From contig CAWCKS010000002.1 in NCBI GenBank assembly GCA_963796195.1, forward strand, positions 372,001-436,000: a stretch of DNA of 64,000 nt, in the 5' to 3' direction. Position 1 is the stretch's first letter, and each line of letters opens with the position of its first letter. Made by a program: the position numbers and the translations under genes. Below are positions 31,026-39,770 of this stretch, piece after piece. Below the pieces are notes generated by a model. It was given only the letters and a program-made list of their open reading frames with translations. It made no database searches and was not told where the DNA came from. The DNA is from CAWCKS01 sp963796195 (GTDB lineage: Bacteria > Pseudomonadota > Alphaproteobacteria > Rhizobiales > Xanthobacteraceae).

Positions 31026-31094
31026 GCATGATCCCGAAAAGCTTGCCCTCGACCCCGATCGGGGGTGGGTACCGGTTTTCGGATCAGATCATGC
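31026..31094. repeat. Dispersed palindromic element, family E (with internal insertion)
   Basis: The ends GCATGATCCCGAAAAG and CGGATCAGATCATGC with central GGGTACCGGTTTTC match a repeat that is abundant in Rhizobiales genomes. This copy carries about 24 extra bases (CTTGCCCTCGACCCCGATCG...) after GAAAAG. A shorter copy is at 39600-39645. It lies just before the cnoX start. Confidence 0.65.
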
Positions 31095-31100
31095 TCAATA

Positions 31101-32036
31101 ATGACCGAGGCGAGGAGCGACGTGACAATCGTTGAGAACATTGGCGCTGCGGCGCCGCCGGCCGATCTCATCAAGGAGACGACGACCCAGACCTTCGTCA
31201 AGGACGTGATCGAGGAGTCCAAGCGCCAGCCGGTGCTGATCGACTTCTGGGCGCCGTGGTGCGGCCCGTGCAAGCAGCTGACCCCGATCCTCGAGAAGGC
31301 GGTCCACGCCGCCAAGGGCAAGGTCAAGCTCGTCAAGATGAACATCGACGAGCATCCGCAGATCCCCGGACAAATGGGCATCCAGTCGATTCCGGCCGTC
31401 ATCGCCTTCGTCAACGGCCGCCCCGCCGACGGTTTTATGGGCGCAGATTCCCGAGAGCCAGGTCGACGGGCTTCATCGACAAGCTCACCAAGGGCATGAC
31501 CGGCAGCCCGGACATCGCCGAGATCCTGAAAGAGGCCGATGCGGCAATCGCCGAGGGCGACCTCGCGACCGCGGCCGCGATCTATGGCGAAGTGCTGCGC
31601 GCCGACCAGACCAATGTCACGGCCATCGCCGGCCTTGCGCGCTGCCATGTCGAGGCCGGCAGTCTCGACAATGGCGAAGCAAACGCTCGCGCTGGTGCCG
31701 GAAGCCAAGCGCAACGAAGCCGCCGTGAAAGCCGTGCAGGCGGCGATCGATCTGGCCGAGCAGGCCGAGAAGATCGGTCCGGCCGCCGAGCTTGAGGCGA
31801 AGGTCGCGGCAAATCCGCTCGATCATCAGGCGCGGTTCGATCTTGCGCTTGCGCTCAATGCCGCCGGCGACCGCCTCAATGCGGCCAATCATTTGCTGGA
31901 CATCGTCAAGCGCGATCGCAAATGGAACGACGATGGCGCCCGCAAGCAGCTCGTACAGTTTTTCGAGGCATGGGGCGGAACCGACGAAGCCACGATGGAG
32001 GGCCGCAAGCGGCTGTCATCGATCCTGTTCTCGTGA
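31101..32036 (+). CDS. cnoX: Thioredoxin-TPR chaperedoxin, CnoX/YbbN type (frameshifted)
   Basis: After correction about 310 residues. The N-terminal thioredoxin domain has an intact active site PWCGPCKQLTPIL and cis-Pro IQSIPAVIAF. The C-terminal half is a set of TPR-like helices (EADAAIAEGDLATAAAIYGE, DHQARFDLALALNAAGD). CnoX proteins hold unfolding clients and protect them from over-oxidation; with WCGPC this one should also be redox active. Three extra bases break the frame, at 31446, 31465 and 31673-31674. A LON-domain protein and a Trm112-like protein follow on the same strand. Confidence 0.88.
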
Positions 32037-32123
32037 CGCGTTGATGCGCGCTGCCATCTACGGCTGTGCGGCGCGTCGTCATAATGTCCGAGTGCTTCTG
32101 GGCGGCGTGAAGCGGGGACGCGA

Positions 32124-32798
32124 ATGCCGATGAACGCGACGTATCGCGGCCCGGGCGACCTGCCCGACGTGATCCCGGTGTTTCCCTTGCCGGGCGCGCT
32201 GCTGTTGCCGCGCGGTCAGATGCCGCTCAACATCTTCGAGCCGCGCTATCTCGCCATGGTCGACGACGCCTTGCGCTCCGGCCTTCGCCTGATCGGCATG
32301 ATCCAGCCCGACATCAGCCACACCGAGCGTCGCGACCGGCCGACGCTGTTTCATGTCGGTTGCGTCGGCCGCATCACCCAGTTCGCCGAGTCCGGCGACG
32401 GCCGCTACCTGCTGGAGCTGACCGGCGTCTCGCGCTTCAAGGTGGTCGAAGAGCTTTCCGTGACGACGCCATACCGCCAGTGCCGCGTCGACTATGTCAC
32501 CTTCATCGACGACTTCACTGCTCGCAAAGGCGAGGACGAGGTCGATCGCCGCGCGCTGCTTGCCGTGCTCGCCGATTTTCTCAAGGCTAACAATTTGCGG
32601 GTCGACTGGGAGGGCATCGACAAGGCGCCGAGCGAGGCACTGGTCAATGCGCTGGCGATGATGTCGCCCTATGGCTCGCCGGAAAAGCAGGCGCTGCTGG
32701 AGGCGCCTGATCTCAAGACTCGCGCCGAAATCCTGGTGGCAGTAACGCAAATCGAGCTCGCCAAGAAGAAGACCACTGGCGAGCCGTCGCTGCAGTAG
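32124..32798 (+). CDS. Stand-alone LON substrate-binding domain protein
   Basis: A 224-residue protein consisting only of the Lon N-terminal domain: DVIPVFPLPGALLLPRGQMPLNIFEPRYLAMVDDAL is the diagnostic start, and GRYLLELTGVSRFKVVEEL the central block. It has no AAA+ or protease part, so it is not Lon protease. Its role is unknown; it may present clients or bind misfolded proteins. It follows cnoX by about 90 bases and precedes the Trm112-like gene, a conserved alphaproteobacterial trio. Confidence 0.9.
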   Translation: MPMNATYRGPGDLPDVIPVFPLPGALLLPRGQMPLNIFEPRYLAMVDDALRSGLRLIGMIQPDISHTERRDRPTLFHVGCVGRITQFAESGDGRYLLELTGVSRFKVVEELSVTTPYRQCRVDYVTFIDDFTARKGEDEVDRRALLAVLADFLKANNLRVDWEGIDKAPSEALVNALAMMSPYGSPEKQALLEAPDLKTRAEILVAVTQIELAKKKTTGEPSLQ

Positions 32799-32855
32799 GC
32801 ATTGCACCGCGAAAATCTGTGATAGCTATCGAGAAACGAAACCACTGCGGACGCC

Positions 32856-33050
32856 ATGAGTTTGCCTGATCGCCCCGAAACCACCGTCGACCCAAAGCTG
32901 CTGGAGATTCTCGTTTGCCCGCTGACAAAAGGGCTGCTGGAATACGATGCCGCGCGGCAGGAACTGATCTCGCGCAAGGCACGGCTCGCCTATCCGATCC
33001 GCGATGGCATTCCGATCATGTTGCCGGAAGAAGCGCGCAAGATCGATTGA
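32856..33050 (+). CDS. Trm112 family protein
   Basis: A 64-residue small protein of the UPF0434/Trm112 family: DPKLLEILVCPLTKGLLEYD then ARLAYPIRDGIPIMLPEEAR. Only one of the classical zinc cysteines is kept (CPLTK), as in many Alphaproteobacteria, so metal binding is doubtful. Eukaryotic Trm112 activates methyltransferases; the bacterial role is unknown. Confidence 0.9.
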   Translation: MSLPDRPETTVDPKLLEILVCPLTKGLLEYDAARQELISRKARLAYPIRDGIPIMLPEEARKID

Positions 33051-33054
33051 GGTT

Positions 33055-33175
33055 GTCATTGCGAGCCAACGGGTCCGTCAACGGGCCGGCCCGGTGATAA
33101 ATTCAGCGAAGCAATTCCAGAAATAAAAACAACGGACTGGATTGCTTCGTCGGTTGACGCCTCCTCGCAATGACG
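33055..33175. repeat. Dispersed palindromic element, family A (copy 3, expanded)
   Basis: The arms GTCATTGCGAG and CCTCGCAATGAC flank a longer middle that includes GCGAAGCAATTCCAG and CTGGATTGCTTCG. It fills the convergent gap between the Trm112-like gene and the UbiH-type gene. Confidence 0.72.
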
Positions 33176-33182
33176 AGTGAGG

Positions 33183-34433
33183 CTACAGCGTCTCGCCGCG
33201 CAACAGCCGCGGCACTTCGCCGGTCAGCCCTGCAGCTTGTTTGATCAGCACATCTTTCAACGGCGGCAGCCGATCGACCAGGCCGAGGCCGAGATCGCGC
33301 ACCGCTTTCAGCACCGTCGAGCGGTTCGAGAACAGCATGTTGAGGCCGTTGGTTGCGACGCCCATTGCCACGGTATCGAAACGCCGCCAGCGCTGATATT
33401 TTTCAAGCACATCGGCCGCGCCGGGATCGAGCCCGAGCCGCTCGGCGTCGACGATGACCTCGGCCAGCGCCGCGACATCCTTCAGGCCGAGATTCAAGCC
33501 CTGACCGGCGATCGGATGAATCACGTGGGCGGCATCGCCGACCAGCGCCAGCCGTTCGCCAATGAAGGAGCGCGCGACGTAATAGCCGAGCGGAAACGCG
33601 CGCGCCTCACCCTGCGCCTCGACGTTGCCGAGGTGCAGGCCAAAGCGCTTCTCGAGCTCGAGCTGAAATTCATTCTTCGGCAACGCGACGATGCGCGCAG
33701 CTTCGCTGCGCCGCTCGGTCCACACCAGCGATGACCGTTTGCCGGTCAACGGCAGGATCGCGAACGGGCCCGCGGGCAGGAAATGCTCCTCGGCGCGGCC
33801 GCTGTGGTCGCGCTCGTGTGCGACGGTGACGACGATACCGGACTGGTCGTAGTCCCAGCCGTAGAACGGAATGCCGGCACGCTCCCGCAGAGCGGACTTC
33901 GCGCCATCGGCGGCGACGAGGAGATCGGCAGCGATCGTGGTGCCATCGCTGAACTCAACGGAAATACCTTCGTCGCCGTTAGTGAAGCCGCGGACCGCGC
34001 AGGGCTTGAGCTCGATGCCGCCTTCGCTGGCGCGGTCAACCAACGCATCGATCAGGTGCCGGTTCTCGACCATGTGCGCAAACGGCTGCGCCGGCGCACC
34101 GTCTGCACTCGGCTGAGTGCCGGGCGCGACGCTGCCGGCAAACGTCAAAAATGTCGGACGCACGACATCGTCAAGCCGGCTGTCGGTGACGATCATGTCG
34201 AGGATCGGCTGCGCGTTCGGCGCGACGGAAGTCCAGACCCCAAGCACTTCGAACAGGTTCTTGCCGGCAGCGATGATGGCGGAAGCCCGCGGATCCCGGC
34301 TCGGCTTGTTGGCAAGTGCCGGGTCGGCCACCACGAAGCGGTTCGCAGCACCAAGGCCCTGGCGCAGCGCCAGCGCCAGCGTCAATCCGACAAATCCGCC
34401 GCCGCCGACAACGATCGTTCGTTCCGCCGCCAT
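33183..34433 (-). CDS. UbiH/UbiF/COQ6-type FAD-dependent hydroxylase
   Basis: A 416-residue flavoprotein monooxygenase. It has the N-terminal FAD Rossmann motif VVGGGGFVGLTLALALRQG, the DG motif VAADGAKSALRERAGI and the GD motif LALVGDAAHVIHPIAGQGLNLGL, in the order and spacing of ubiquinone-ring hydroxylases. It probably hydroxylates a polyprenylated ring in ubiquinone synthesis; which ring position cannot be told from sequence. It is divergent from the thioesterase gene. Confidence 0.9.
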   Translation of the reverse strand: MAAERTIVVGGGGFVGLTLALALRQGLGAANRFVVADPALANKPSRDPRASAIIAAGKNLFEVLGVWTSVAPNAQPILDMIVTDSRLDDVVRPTFLTFAGSVAPGTQPSADGAPAQPFAHMVENRHLIDALVDRASEGGIELKPCAVRGFTNGDEGISVEFSDGTTIAADLLVAADGAKSALRERAGIPFYGWDYDQSGIVVTVAHERDHSGRAEEHFLPAGPFAILPLTGKRSSLVWTERRSEAARIVALPKNEFQLELEKRFGLHLGNVEAQGEARAFPLGYYVARSFIGERLALVGDAAHVIHPIAGQGLNLGLKDVAALAEVIVDAERLGLDPGAADVLEKYQRWRRFDTVAMGVATNGLNMLFSNRSTVLKAVRDLGLGLVDRLPPLKDVLIKQAAGLTGEVPRLLRGETL

Positions 34434-34541
34434 TTGCTTACTCGCGTACTGTGACCCTTTGTTTTGAACTTATGTCATCCGGCCGACCCTTGCCACCGCC
34501 CTTGGCTTGCGCGATATCGGCCGGAAGGCGGATTTCTCGTT

Positions 34542-35462
34542 ATGACCAAAGCACCTATCGACCTGCTCTCGTTGCTCGATCTTGAAGTGATTGAGCTCAA
34601 CCTCTTCCGGGGCGTGAGCCCGCCTTCGCGCTGGCCGCGCGTGTTTGGCGGCCAGGTGATCGGCCAAGCCATGGTGGCAGCTTGTCGCACCGTCGAAGGA
34701 CGGCTGCCGCATTCGCTGCACGCCTATTTCATTCTGCCGGGCGATCCGAGCGTGCCGATCATCTACGAGGTCACGCGGCTGCGTGACGGGCGCAGTTTCA
34801 CGACGCGCGAGGTCACCGCGATCCAGCACGGCAACGCGATCTTCTCGATGATCGTGTCATTCACTAAGGACGAGCCGGGTGCGTTCGATCACCAGGATGC
34901 GATGCCCAACGTGCCGCCGCCGGAAGAATTCTCGCCGGAGAAGATGCGCGCCAATCCGCTGATCGCATCGGCGCCACCATACGTCCGCCGTTTCTTCGAG
35001 ACCGATGAAAGCAACCGGCGCCGTCCGGTCGAGATGCGCCCCGTCGAGTTCGAGCGCTATCTCGGCAAGAAAGTTCCGGACGGGCGCATCAACATGTGGA
35101 TGCGCACCAATGCCGAACTGCCTGACGATCCTGCGATCCATCTCTGCGCGCTGGCCTATGCCTCCGACATGGCATTGCTCGATACGGTGGTCGCGCGTCA
35201 CGGCCAGACGTTCTTCCAGGACAACATCATGGCGGCGAGCCTCGACCACGCAATGTGGTTTCACCGCCCATTCCGTGCCGACGAATGGCTGCTGTATTCG
35301 CAGGAGAGCCCGAACGCGAATTCGAGCCGGGGACTTGCCCGCGGACTGGTTTTCAGGCCCGATGGGACACTGGTCGCAACCGTCGCGCAGGAGGGCTTGG
35401 TCCGGCTGCGGAGCAAGCCAAAATCGGAGCCGGAAGGCTCGCAGCCACTCGGGATGCCCTGA
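34542..35462 (+). CDS. tesB: Acyl-CoA thioesterase II
   Basis: A 306-residue double-hotdog thioesterase. FRGVSPPSRWPRVFGGQVIGQAM and SLHAYFILPGDPSVPIIYEV are the N-terminal hotdog signature, and ALAYASDMALLDTVVARHG, SLDHAMWFHRPFRADEWLLY and ESPNANSSRGLARGLVF the C-terminal one, including the Asp-Ser/Thr-Gln-type catalytic region. It hydrolyses medium to long acyl-CoAs. The ATG at 34542 (MTKAPIDLL) is chosen because the 26 residues upstream are unlike the family. Confidence 0.93.
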   Translation: MTKAPIDLLSLLDLEVIELNLFRGVSPPSRWPRVFGGQVIGQAMVAACRTVEGRLPHSLHAYFILPGDPSVPIIYEVTRLRDGRSFTTREVTAIQHGNAIFSMIVSFTKDEPGAFDHQDAMPNVPPPEEFSPEKMRANPLIASAPPYVRRFFETDESNRRRPVEMRPVEFERYLGKKVPDGRINMWMRTNAELPDDPAIHLCALAYASDMALLDTVVARHGQTFFQDNIMAASLDHAMWFHRPFRADEWLLYSQESPNANSSRGLARGLVFRPDGTLVATVAQEGLVRLRSKPKSEPEGSQPLGMP

Positions 35463-35577
35463 TTTTTGCGGACAGTTCCGAAGAATCGCGTCGTTGTCGC
35501 TTAACTATTGTGCAACATGCCGATAATGTCGGCAGCAACCGATGTCACCGGGCCGGTCCTGGTGCGGGGAAAGCAAA

Positions 35578-35917
35578 ATGAAGCTGATTGTCGCCATCAT
35601 CAAACCTTTCAAGCTCGACGAGGTGCGCAAAGCCCTCACGGGCATCGGCGTTCACGGCATGACCGTGACTGAAGTGAAGGGTTACGGCCGGCAAAAGGGC
35701 CACACCGAGATCTATCGCGGCGCGGAATACGTCGTGAATTTCCTGCCGAAACTGCGGGTCGAAGTGGCGGTCGAACTCCGCGCTGGCCGACAAGGCGGTC
35801 GAGGCGATCACGGCAAGCGCGCGGACCGGCCAGATCGGCGATGGCAAGGTGTTCGTTTCGCCGATCACCAACGCCGTGCGAATTCGAACTGGGGAGACCG
35901 ACAGCGACGCTCTCTAG
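35578..35917 (+). CDS. glnK: PII nitrogen regulatory protein, copy 1 (frameshifted)
   Basis: After correction 112 residues, the exact PII length. KLIVAIIKPFKLDEVRKAL, the T-loop KGYGRQKGHTEIYRGAEY with the uridylylated tyrosine 51, and the C-terminal TGQIGDGKVFVSPITNAVRIRTGE are canonical. One extra base at 35773 breaks the frame after VEVAV; deletion gives NSALADKAVEAI. It pairs with the amtB copy downstream: PII blocks the ammonium channel when nitrogen is plentiful. The T-loop is intact, so nothing suggests natural inactivation. Confidence 0.9.
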
Positions 35918-36051
35918 CGCTCGGATTTGCATTCGGCCTGCCCGTTTTCGCAAGTCCGAGCGTGCGTATCTGACCGCAGAACCTGATCACGGACAGTGAC
36001 GTCCGGCTGGTTTTCGAAGGGCGCCGCTCCAGCTGGAAATGGGGAGTTGAA

Positions 36052-37347
36052 ATGACGGCGCTTCGAGCGCGCACGGGAATTTGTGCCGCTGCATTTTCTG
36101 TTCTTCCGGTAACAACGAGCTTCGCTCAATCAGGCAAAATCGATCCTGCTGATACCGCCTGGATGATCGTCGCCACCGGGCTCGTGCTGATGATGAGCAT
36201 CCCGGGGTTGGCGCTGTTCTACGCCGGCATGGTGCGCAAGAAGAACGTGCTTGGCACGATGGCGCAGAGCCTTGCTTCAGTCGCGATCGTCTCGGTGCTT
36301 TGGGTGGCGTTCGGCTATTCGCTCGCCTTCGTAGGCGACGGCCGCTGGCTCGGCTCGCTCGATCGCGTGATGCTGGTCGGCATGATGCCCAACTCGGTGA
36401 ACGCTGGCGCGAAGACAATCCCCGAAGCGCTGTTCATGCTGTACCAGATGACGTTTGCCATCATCACCGTGGCGCTGGTCGCAGGCGCGGTCGCTGATCG
36501 CATGCGCTTCTCGGCTTATCTGTTGTTCTCGATCGGCTGGTTCGTCATCGTCTACGTGCCGCTCGCGCACTGGGTGTGGGGCGGCGGATTTCTGGGCGCA
36601 GCCGGCGTGCTCGATTTCGCTGGCGGCACCGTCGTGCATTTGAGCGCTGGTGTTGCGGAACTCGTTGCCGCCATCGTGATGGGCAAGCGCCGCGGCTATG
36701 GCGAGGAAAACCTTGCGCCATTCGACCTATCGCTCGCGGTGATCGGCACCGGTTTGTTGTGGGTCGGCTGGTTCGGCTTCAACGGCGGGTCGGCGCTGAG
36801 TGCAGGCTCGCGCGCTGTCACGGCGATTACAGCGACGCATCTGGCGGCGTGCACAGGGGCACTGACCTGGACCGCGCTGGAATGGTCCGGCCGCGGCAAG
36901 CCCTCCGTGCTCGGCATGATTTCCGGTGCGGTGGCCGGCCTCGGAACCATCACGCCGGCATCGGGATTTGTCGCGCCATGGGCCGGACTGGTCATCGGCG
37001 TATTGGCGGGCGCAGTTTGCTTCTGGGCCTGTACGCGGCTGAAGCAACGCTTCAATTATGACGATTCGCTCGACGTGTTCGGCGTCCATGGTGTCGGAGG
37101 CCTGGTCGGAACCCTGCTGACCGGTGTCTTTGCAACCGCGGCGATCGGCGGCACCGCCGGGCTGATCGAGGGCAATCCGAAGCAGATTGTGCTGCAGCTT
37201 TATGGGGTTGCCGCGACGCTGGTGTGGTCAGGCGGTGCAACGTTCGTCCTCCTTAAGGCGGTCGCCTTCATCGTGCCCTTGCGGCTGTCGACCCAGCAGG
37301 AGCTCGAGGGCATCGACATCACCCAACACGGCGAAGCGCTGCAATAA
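36052..37347 (+). CDS. amtB: Ammonium transporter, copy 1
   Basis: A 431-residue channel with an N-terminal signal sequence ending SFAQ and 11 membrane segments. The two pore histidines are in FAGGTVVHLSAG and FGVHGVGGLVG. DTAWMIVATGLVLMMSIPGLALFYAGMVR is the family signature. It differs from copy 2 by lacking a long alanine/proline-rich leader and by a shorter first periplasmic loop. It lies between two glnK genes, so it is probably controlled with them by nitrogen status. Confidence 0.95.
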   Translation: MTALRARTGICAAAFSVLPVTTSFAQSGKIDPADTAWMIVATGLVLMMSIPGLALFYAGMVRKKNVLGTMAQSLASVAIVSVLWVAFGYSLAFVGDGRWLGSLDRVMLVGMMPNSVNAGAKTIPEALFMLYQMTFAIITVALVAGAVADRMRFSAYLLFSIGWFVIVYVPLAHWVWGGGFLGAAGVLDFAGGTVVHLSAGVAELVAAIVMGKRRGYGEENLAPFDLSLAVIGTGLLWVGWFGFNGGSALSAGSRAVTAITATHLAACTGALTWTALEWSGRGKPSVLGMISGAVAGLGTITPASGFVAPWAGLVIGVLAGAVCFWACTRLKQRFNYDDSLDVFGVHGVGGLVGTLLTGVFATAAIGGTAGLIEGNPKQIVLQLYGVAATLVWSGGATFVLLKAVAFIVPLRLSTQQELEGIDITQHGEALQ

Positions 37348-37649
37348 ATCCGTCCTATGATACCGCAGCCTGCCGCGATGCTAGGCACCATTGTGTCGCA
37401 AACCGATGCCTGATCTCGTTTTAGGCAGGCGTGGCTATTTTTTGGGCGTGACGGATTGGCGCAGTTCTCACCTGACCGCCCGATCCCGCGGAAGTTACTG
37501 ATTCGTAAATCTTTCCGGCCGCCAGCGCCAACTGGCATGCCATTTGATTCTATCCCTCTCGGCTGCGTGGGCGAGTGTGTCTTCCCGCAGTGAAACCAGT
37601 CGAGACCGCCCGCTCCAGCGCAGGATCGGGCCCAAGCGGGGATGAACCC
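37348..37649. other. Intergenic region between amtB copy 1 and glnK copy 2
   Basis: A 302-base gap with no credible gene. It contains a sigma-54 promoter candidate at 37533-37547. GCCTGCC near 37367 could pair at long range with GGCAGGC near 37424 just before a T-rich stretch (CTATTTTTT), a weak possible transcript end for the first pair. Nothing else is recognised. Confidence 0.5.
37533..37548 (+). promoter_or_regulatory. Candidate sigma-54 promoter upstream of glnK copy 2
   Basis: TGGCATGCCATTTGAT matches the -24/-12 consensus TGGCACG-N4-TTGCW with two mismatches and exact spacing between the GG and the G of the -12 element; the second base of the GC dinucleotide is A. Transcription would start about 90 bases before the glnK ATG at 37650. 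PII-ammonium transporter operons are commonly NtrC and sigma-54 dependent, which supports the reading. No clear NtrC site was found. Confidence 0.45.
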
Positions 37650-37988
37650 ATGAAAATTGTTATGGCGATAATCAAGCCATTCAAGTTGGAAGAGGTCCGC
37701 GATGCCCTGACCGCCATTGGCGTTCACGGCCTCACGGTGACGGAAGTGAAAGGCTACGGCCGACAGAAGGGCCACACCGAAATCTATCGTGGCGCCGAGT
37801 ACGCCGTCAGCTTCCTGCCGAAAATCAAGATCGAGGTCGCAGTCGCGTCCGACCAGGTCGACAAGACCATCGAAGCCATCACCAACGCCGCGAAGACCGG
37901 CCAAATCGGTGACGGCAAGATCTTCGTAATCGGGCTCGACCACGCCGTGCGGATTCGCACCGGCGAGGCAGACGCTGCCGCGCTCTGA
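37650..37988 (+). CDS. glnK: PII nitrogen regulatory protein, copy 2
   Basis: An intact 112-residue PII protein, very similar to copy 1 (KIVMAIIKPFKLEEVRDAL start, T-loop GRQKGHTEIYRGAEY with Tyr51, TGQIGDGKIFVIGLDHAVRIRTGE end). It senses 2-oxoglutarate and ATP/ADP and gates the adjacent ammonium channel. The main difference from copy 1 is IGLDH in place of SPITN. The ATG at 37650 is chosen by alignment to the family; it precedes amtB copy 2 by 39 bases. Confidence 0.96.
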   Translation: MKIVMAIIKPFKLEEVRDALTAIGVHGLTVTEVKGYGRQKGHTEIYRGAEYAVSFLPKIKIEVAVASDQVDKTIEAITNAAKTGQIGDGKIFVIGLDHAVRIRTGEADAAAL

Positions 37989-38027
37989 TCCTCGGCCTTC
38001 CTCTTAATTTATCAGGAGTTAATCAAG

Positions 38028-39491
38028 ATGACGTTGAAACGTCCCTATCGGGCTGGCGTGATTGCTGTTGCGCTCAGTCTATTTCTCGCGCTCGTTCTGA
38101 GCGTCGGCGCAAGTAGCGTCTCGTTCGCTCAGCAGGCGGCCGCGCCAGCTGCCGCGAGCGACAAGCCGGCCGATGCAGCGCCCGCGGCCGCTCCCGCAGT
38201 TCCCGCTTGCGCCGCCAGCACCGATCCGAAGCAGGCGGTGACCGAGAAGTGCTCGCCCAATTCCGGTGACAGCGCGTGGATGCTGACCTCGGTCGCGCTC
38301 GTCCTGATGATGACGATCCCGGGCCTTGGCCTGTTCTACGGCGGCATGGTGCGCAAGAAGAACGTCGGCGACACCGTGATGACGAGCTTCGCCGTCACGT
38401 GTCTGGTGACTGTGGTCTACGCCCTCCTCACCTACACGCTCGCGTTCACACCCGGTACTCCCTACATCGGCGGCACTTCGCGACTATTCCTGCAAGGCAT
38501 CGTCAGCGACATCGCCAACAACGTCGGCAATCCGAATGGTCTCGCGGTGACCATCCCGGAAACCGTCTACATGTGCTTCCAGATGACGTTCGCGATCATC
38601 ACGCCGGCGCTGATTGCCGGTGCGTTCGCCGAGCGCATGAAGTTCTCCGCAATGCTCTGGTACATGGGTTTGTGGTCGATCTTCGTCTACGCGCCGGTCG
38701 CACACATGGTGTGGTCGTCCGACGGTTTGCTGAACTCCGGTAACGACGCTGCGCTTGCCAAGGTGCTCGACTTCGCCGGCGGCACGGTCGTGCACATCAA
38801 CGCCGGCGTCTCGGGCCTCGTTTGCGCCCTGATGCTCGGCAAACGCAAGGACTCCGGCCCCGCCCACAACATGGTACTGACCTTCATCGGCGCCTCGCTG
38901 CTGTGGGTTGGCTGGTTCGGCTTTAACGCCGGTTCGGCGGTCACCGCCGGCCTGCAGGCCGGCATGGCGATGACCGTGACCCAGATCGCGACCGCGGTTG
39001 CGGCGCTGACCTGGATGTTCGTGGAGTGGGCGCTGCGCGGCAAGCCGACCGTGGTCGGTATCGCCTCCGGTGCGGTGGCGGGCCTCGTCGCCATTACGCC
39101 AGCGTCCGGTTACGTCGGCCCGATGGGCTCGGTTGTGATCGGCGTTGCCGCGGGCGTGCTCTGCTACTGGGGCGCCACCGGCCTCAAGCACATGTTCGGC
39201 TATGACGACGCGCTCGACTGCTTCGGCGTCCATGGCGTGGGCGGCATCGTCGGCGCACTGCTGACCGGCGTGTTCGCGGTCGAGCAGTACGGCGGCACCG
39301 GCGGTTTGATCGAAGGCCATCCCGGCCAGGTCATCAACCAGTGCATCGGTATCGGCATCGTCATCGTCTATGACGCGGTCGTCACCGCCATCATCCTCAG
39401 CATCATCAAGGCCACGATCGGGCTGCGGGTCACCGAGGATATCGAGCGCGAAGGTCTGGACATCGCCCTGCACGGCGAGGCGGTCCAGTAA
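38028..39491 (+). CDS. amtB: Ammonium transporter, copy 2
   Basis: A 487-residue AmtB with a signal sequence (LFLALVLSVGASSVSFAQ) and an unusual Ala/Pro-rich periplasmic leader of about 50 residues before the first channel helix. That leader includes two cysteines near CAASTDPKQAVTEKC. The channel proper has GDSAWMLTSVALVLMMTIPG, pore histidines in FAGGTVVHINAG and FGVHGVGGIVG, and the C-terminal tail EREGLDIALHGEAVQ that contacts GlnK. AGGAG precedes the ATG. It ends at a strong terminator at 39551. Confidence 0.96.
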   Translation: MTLKRPYRAGVIAVALSLFLALVLSVGASSVSFAQQAAAPAAASDKPADAAPAAAPAVPACAASTDPKQAVTEKCSPNSGDSAWMLTSVALVLMMTIPGLGLFYGGMVRKKNVGDTVMTSFAVTCLVTVVYALLTYTLAFTPGTPYIGGTSRLFLQGIVSDIANNVGNPNGLAVTIPETVYMCFQMTFAIITPALIAGAFAERMKFSAMLWYMGLWSIFVYAPVAHMVWSSDGLLNSGNDAALAKVLDFAGGTVVHINAGVSGLVCALMLGKRKDSGPAHNMVLTFIGASLLWVGWFGFNAGSAVTAGLQAGMAMTVTQIATAVAALTWMFVEWALRGKPTVVGIASGAVAGLVAITPASGYVGPMGSVVIGVAAGVLCYWGATGLKHMFGYDDALDCFGVHGVGGIVGALLTGVFAVEQYGGTGGLIEGHPGQVINQCIGIGIVIVYDAVVTAIILSIIKATIGLRVTEDIEREGLDIALHGEAVQ

Positions 39492-39550
39492 TTGCATAGT
39501 CACAAGCGTTAAGCGGTTGGGGCACAAACCCGGCAATGCCCCGTCCGTTC

Positions 39551-39587
39551 GAAGGGCTCCAGCGCAAGCTGGGGCCCTTCACTTTTT
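39551..39587 (+). terminator. Rho-independent terminator after amtB copy 2
   Basis: GAAGGGCTCCAGC, loop GCAA, GCTGGGGCCCTTC make a 13-pair stem (one T-G pair) followed by ACTTTTT. It is 60 bases after the amtB stop and should end the glnK-amtB transcript. Confidence 0.88.
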
Positions 39588-39599
39588 GCGAGCGGCCGC

Positions 39600-39645
39600 G
39601 CATGTCCCGGAAAAGTGGGGGCCGGTTTTCCGATCAGGACAGGCG
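39600..39645. repeat. Dispersed palindromic element, family E (short copy)
   Basis: The core CCGGAAAAGTGGGGGCCGGT and the flank TTTTCCGATCAGGAC match the Rhizobiales repeat seen in longer form at 31026-31094. It directly follows the amtB terminator. Confidence 0.65.
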
Positions 39646-39770
39646 TCAATTCAAAGGCTTTTGCCGCTCGCCTGACCGATGGTTAATCGGGTCTTAACCT
39701 CGCCCTCTCTATGGTAAAAGCCGCTCCATTCCCGCGAGGCCGCGGGTCATGGAACCATTGGCGTTTTGCA

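Noticed and set aside
31440..31680. Programmed frameshifting in cnoX
   Set aside because: No slippery heptamer or stimulatory structure, three separate lesions in one gene, and the same extra-base pattern occurs in twelve other genes.
35560..35575. TGGTGCGGGGAAAGCA as a sigma-54 promoter for glnK copy 1
   Set aside because: GG and GC spacing fit, but transcription would start after the ATG at 35578, and four other positions mismatch.
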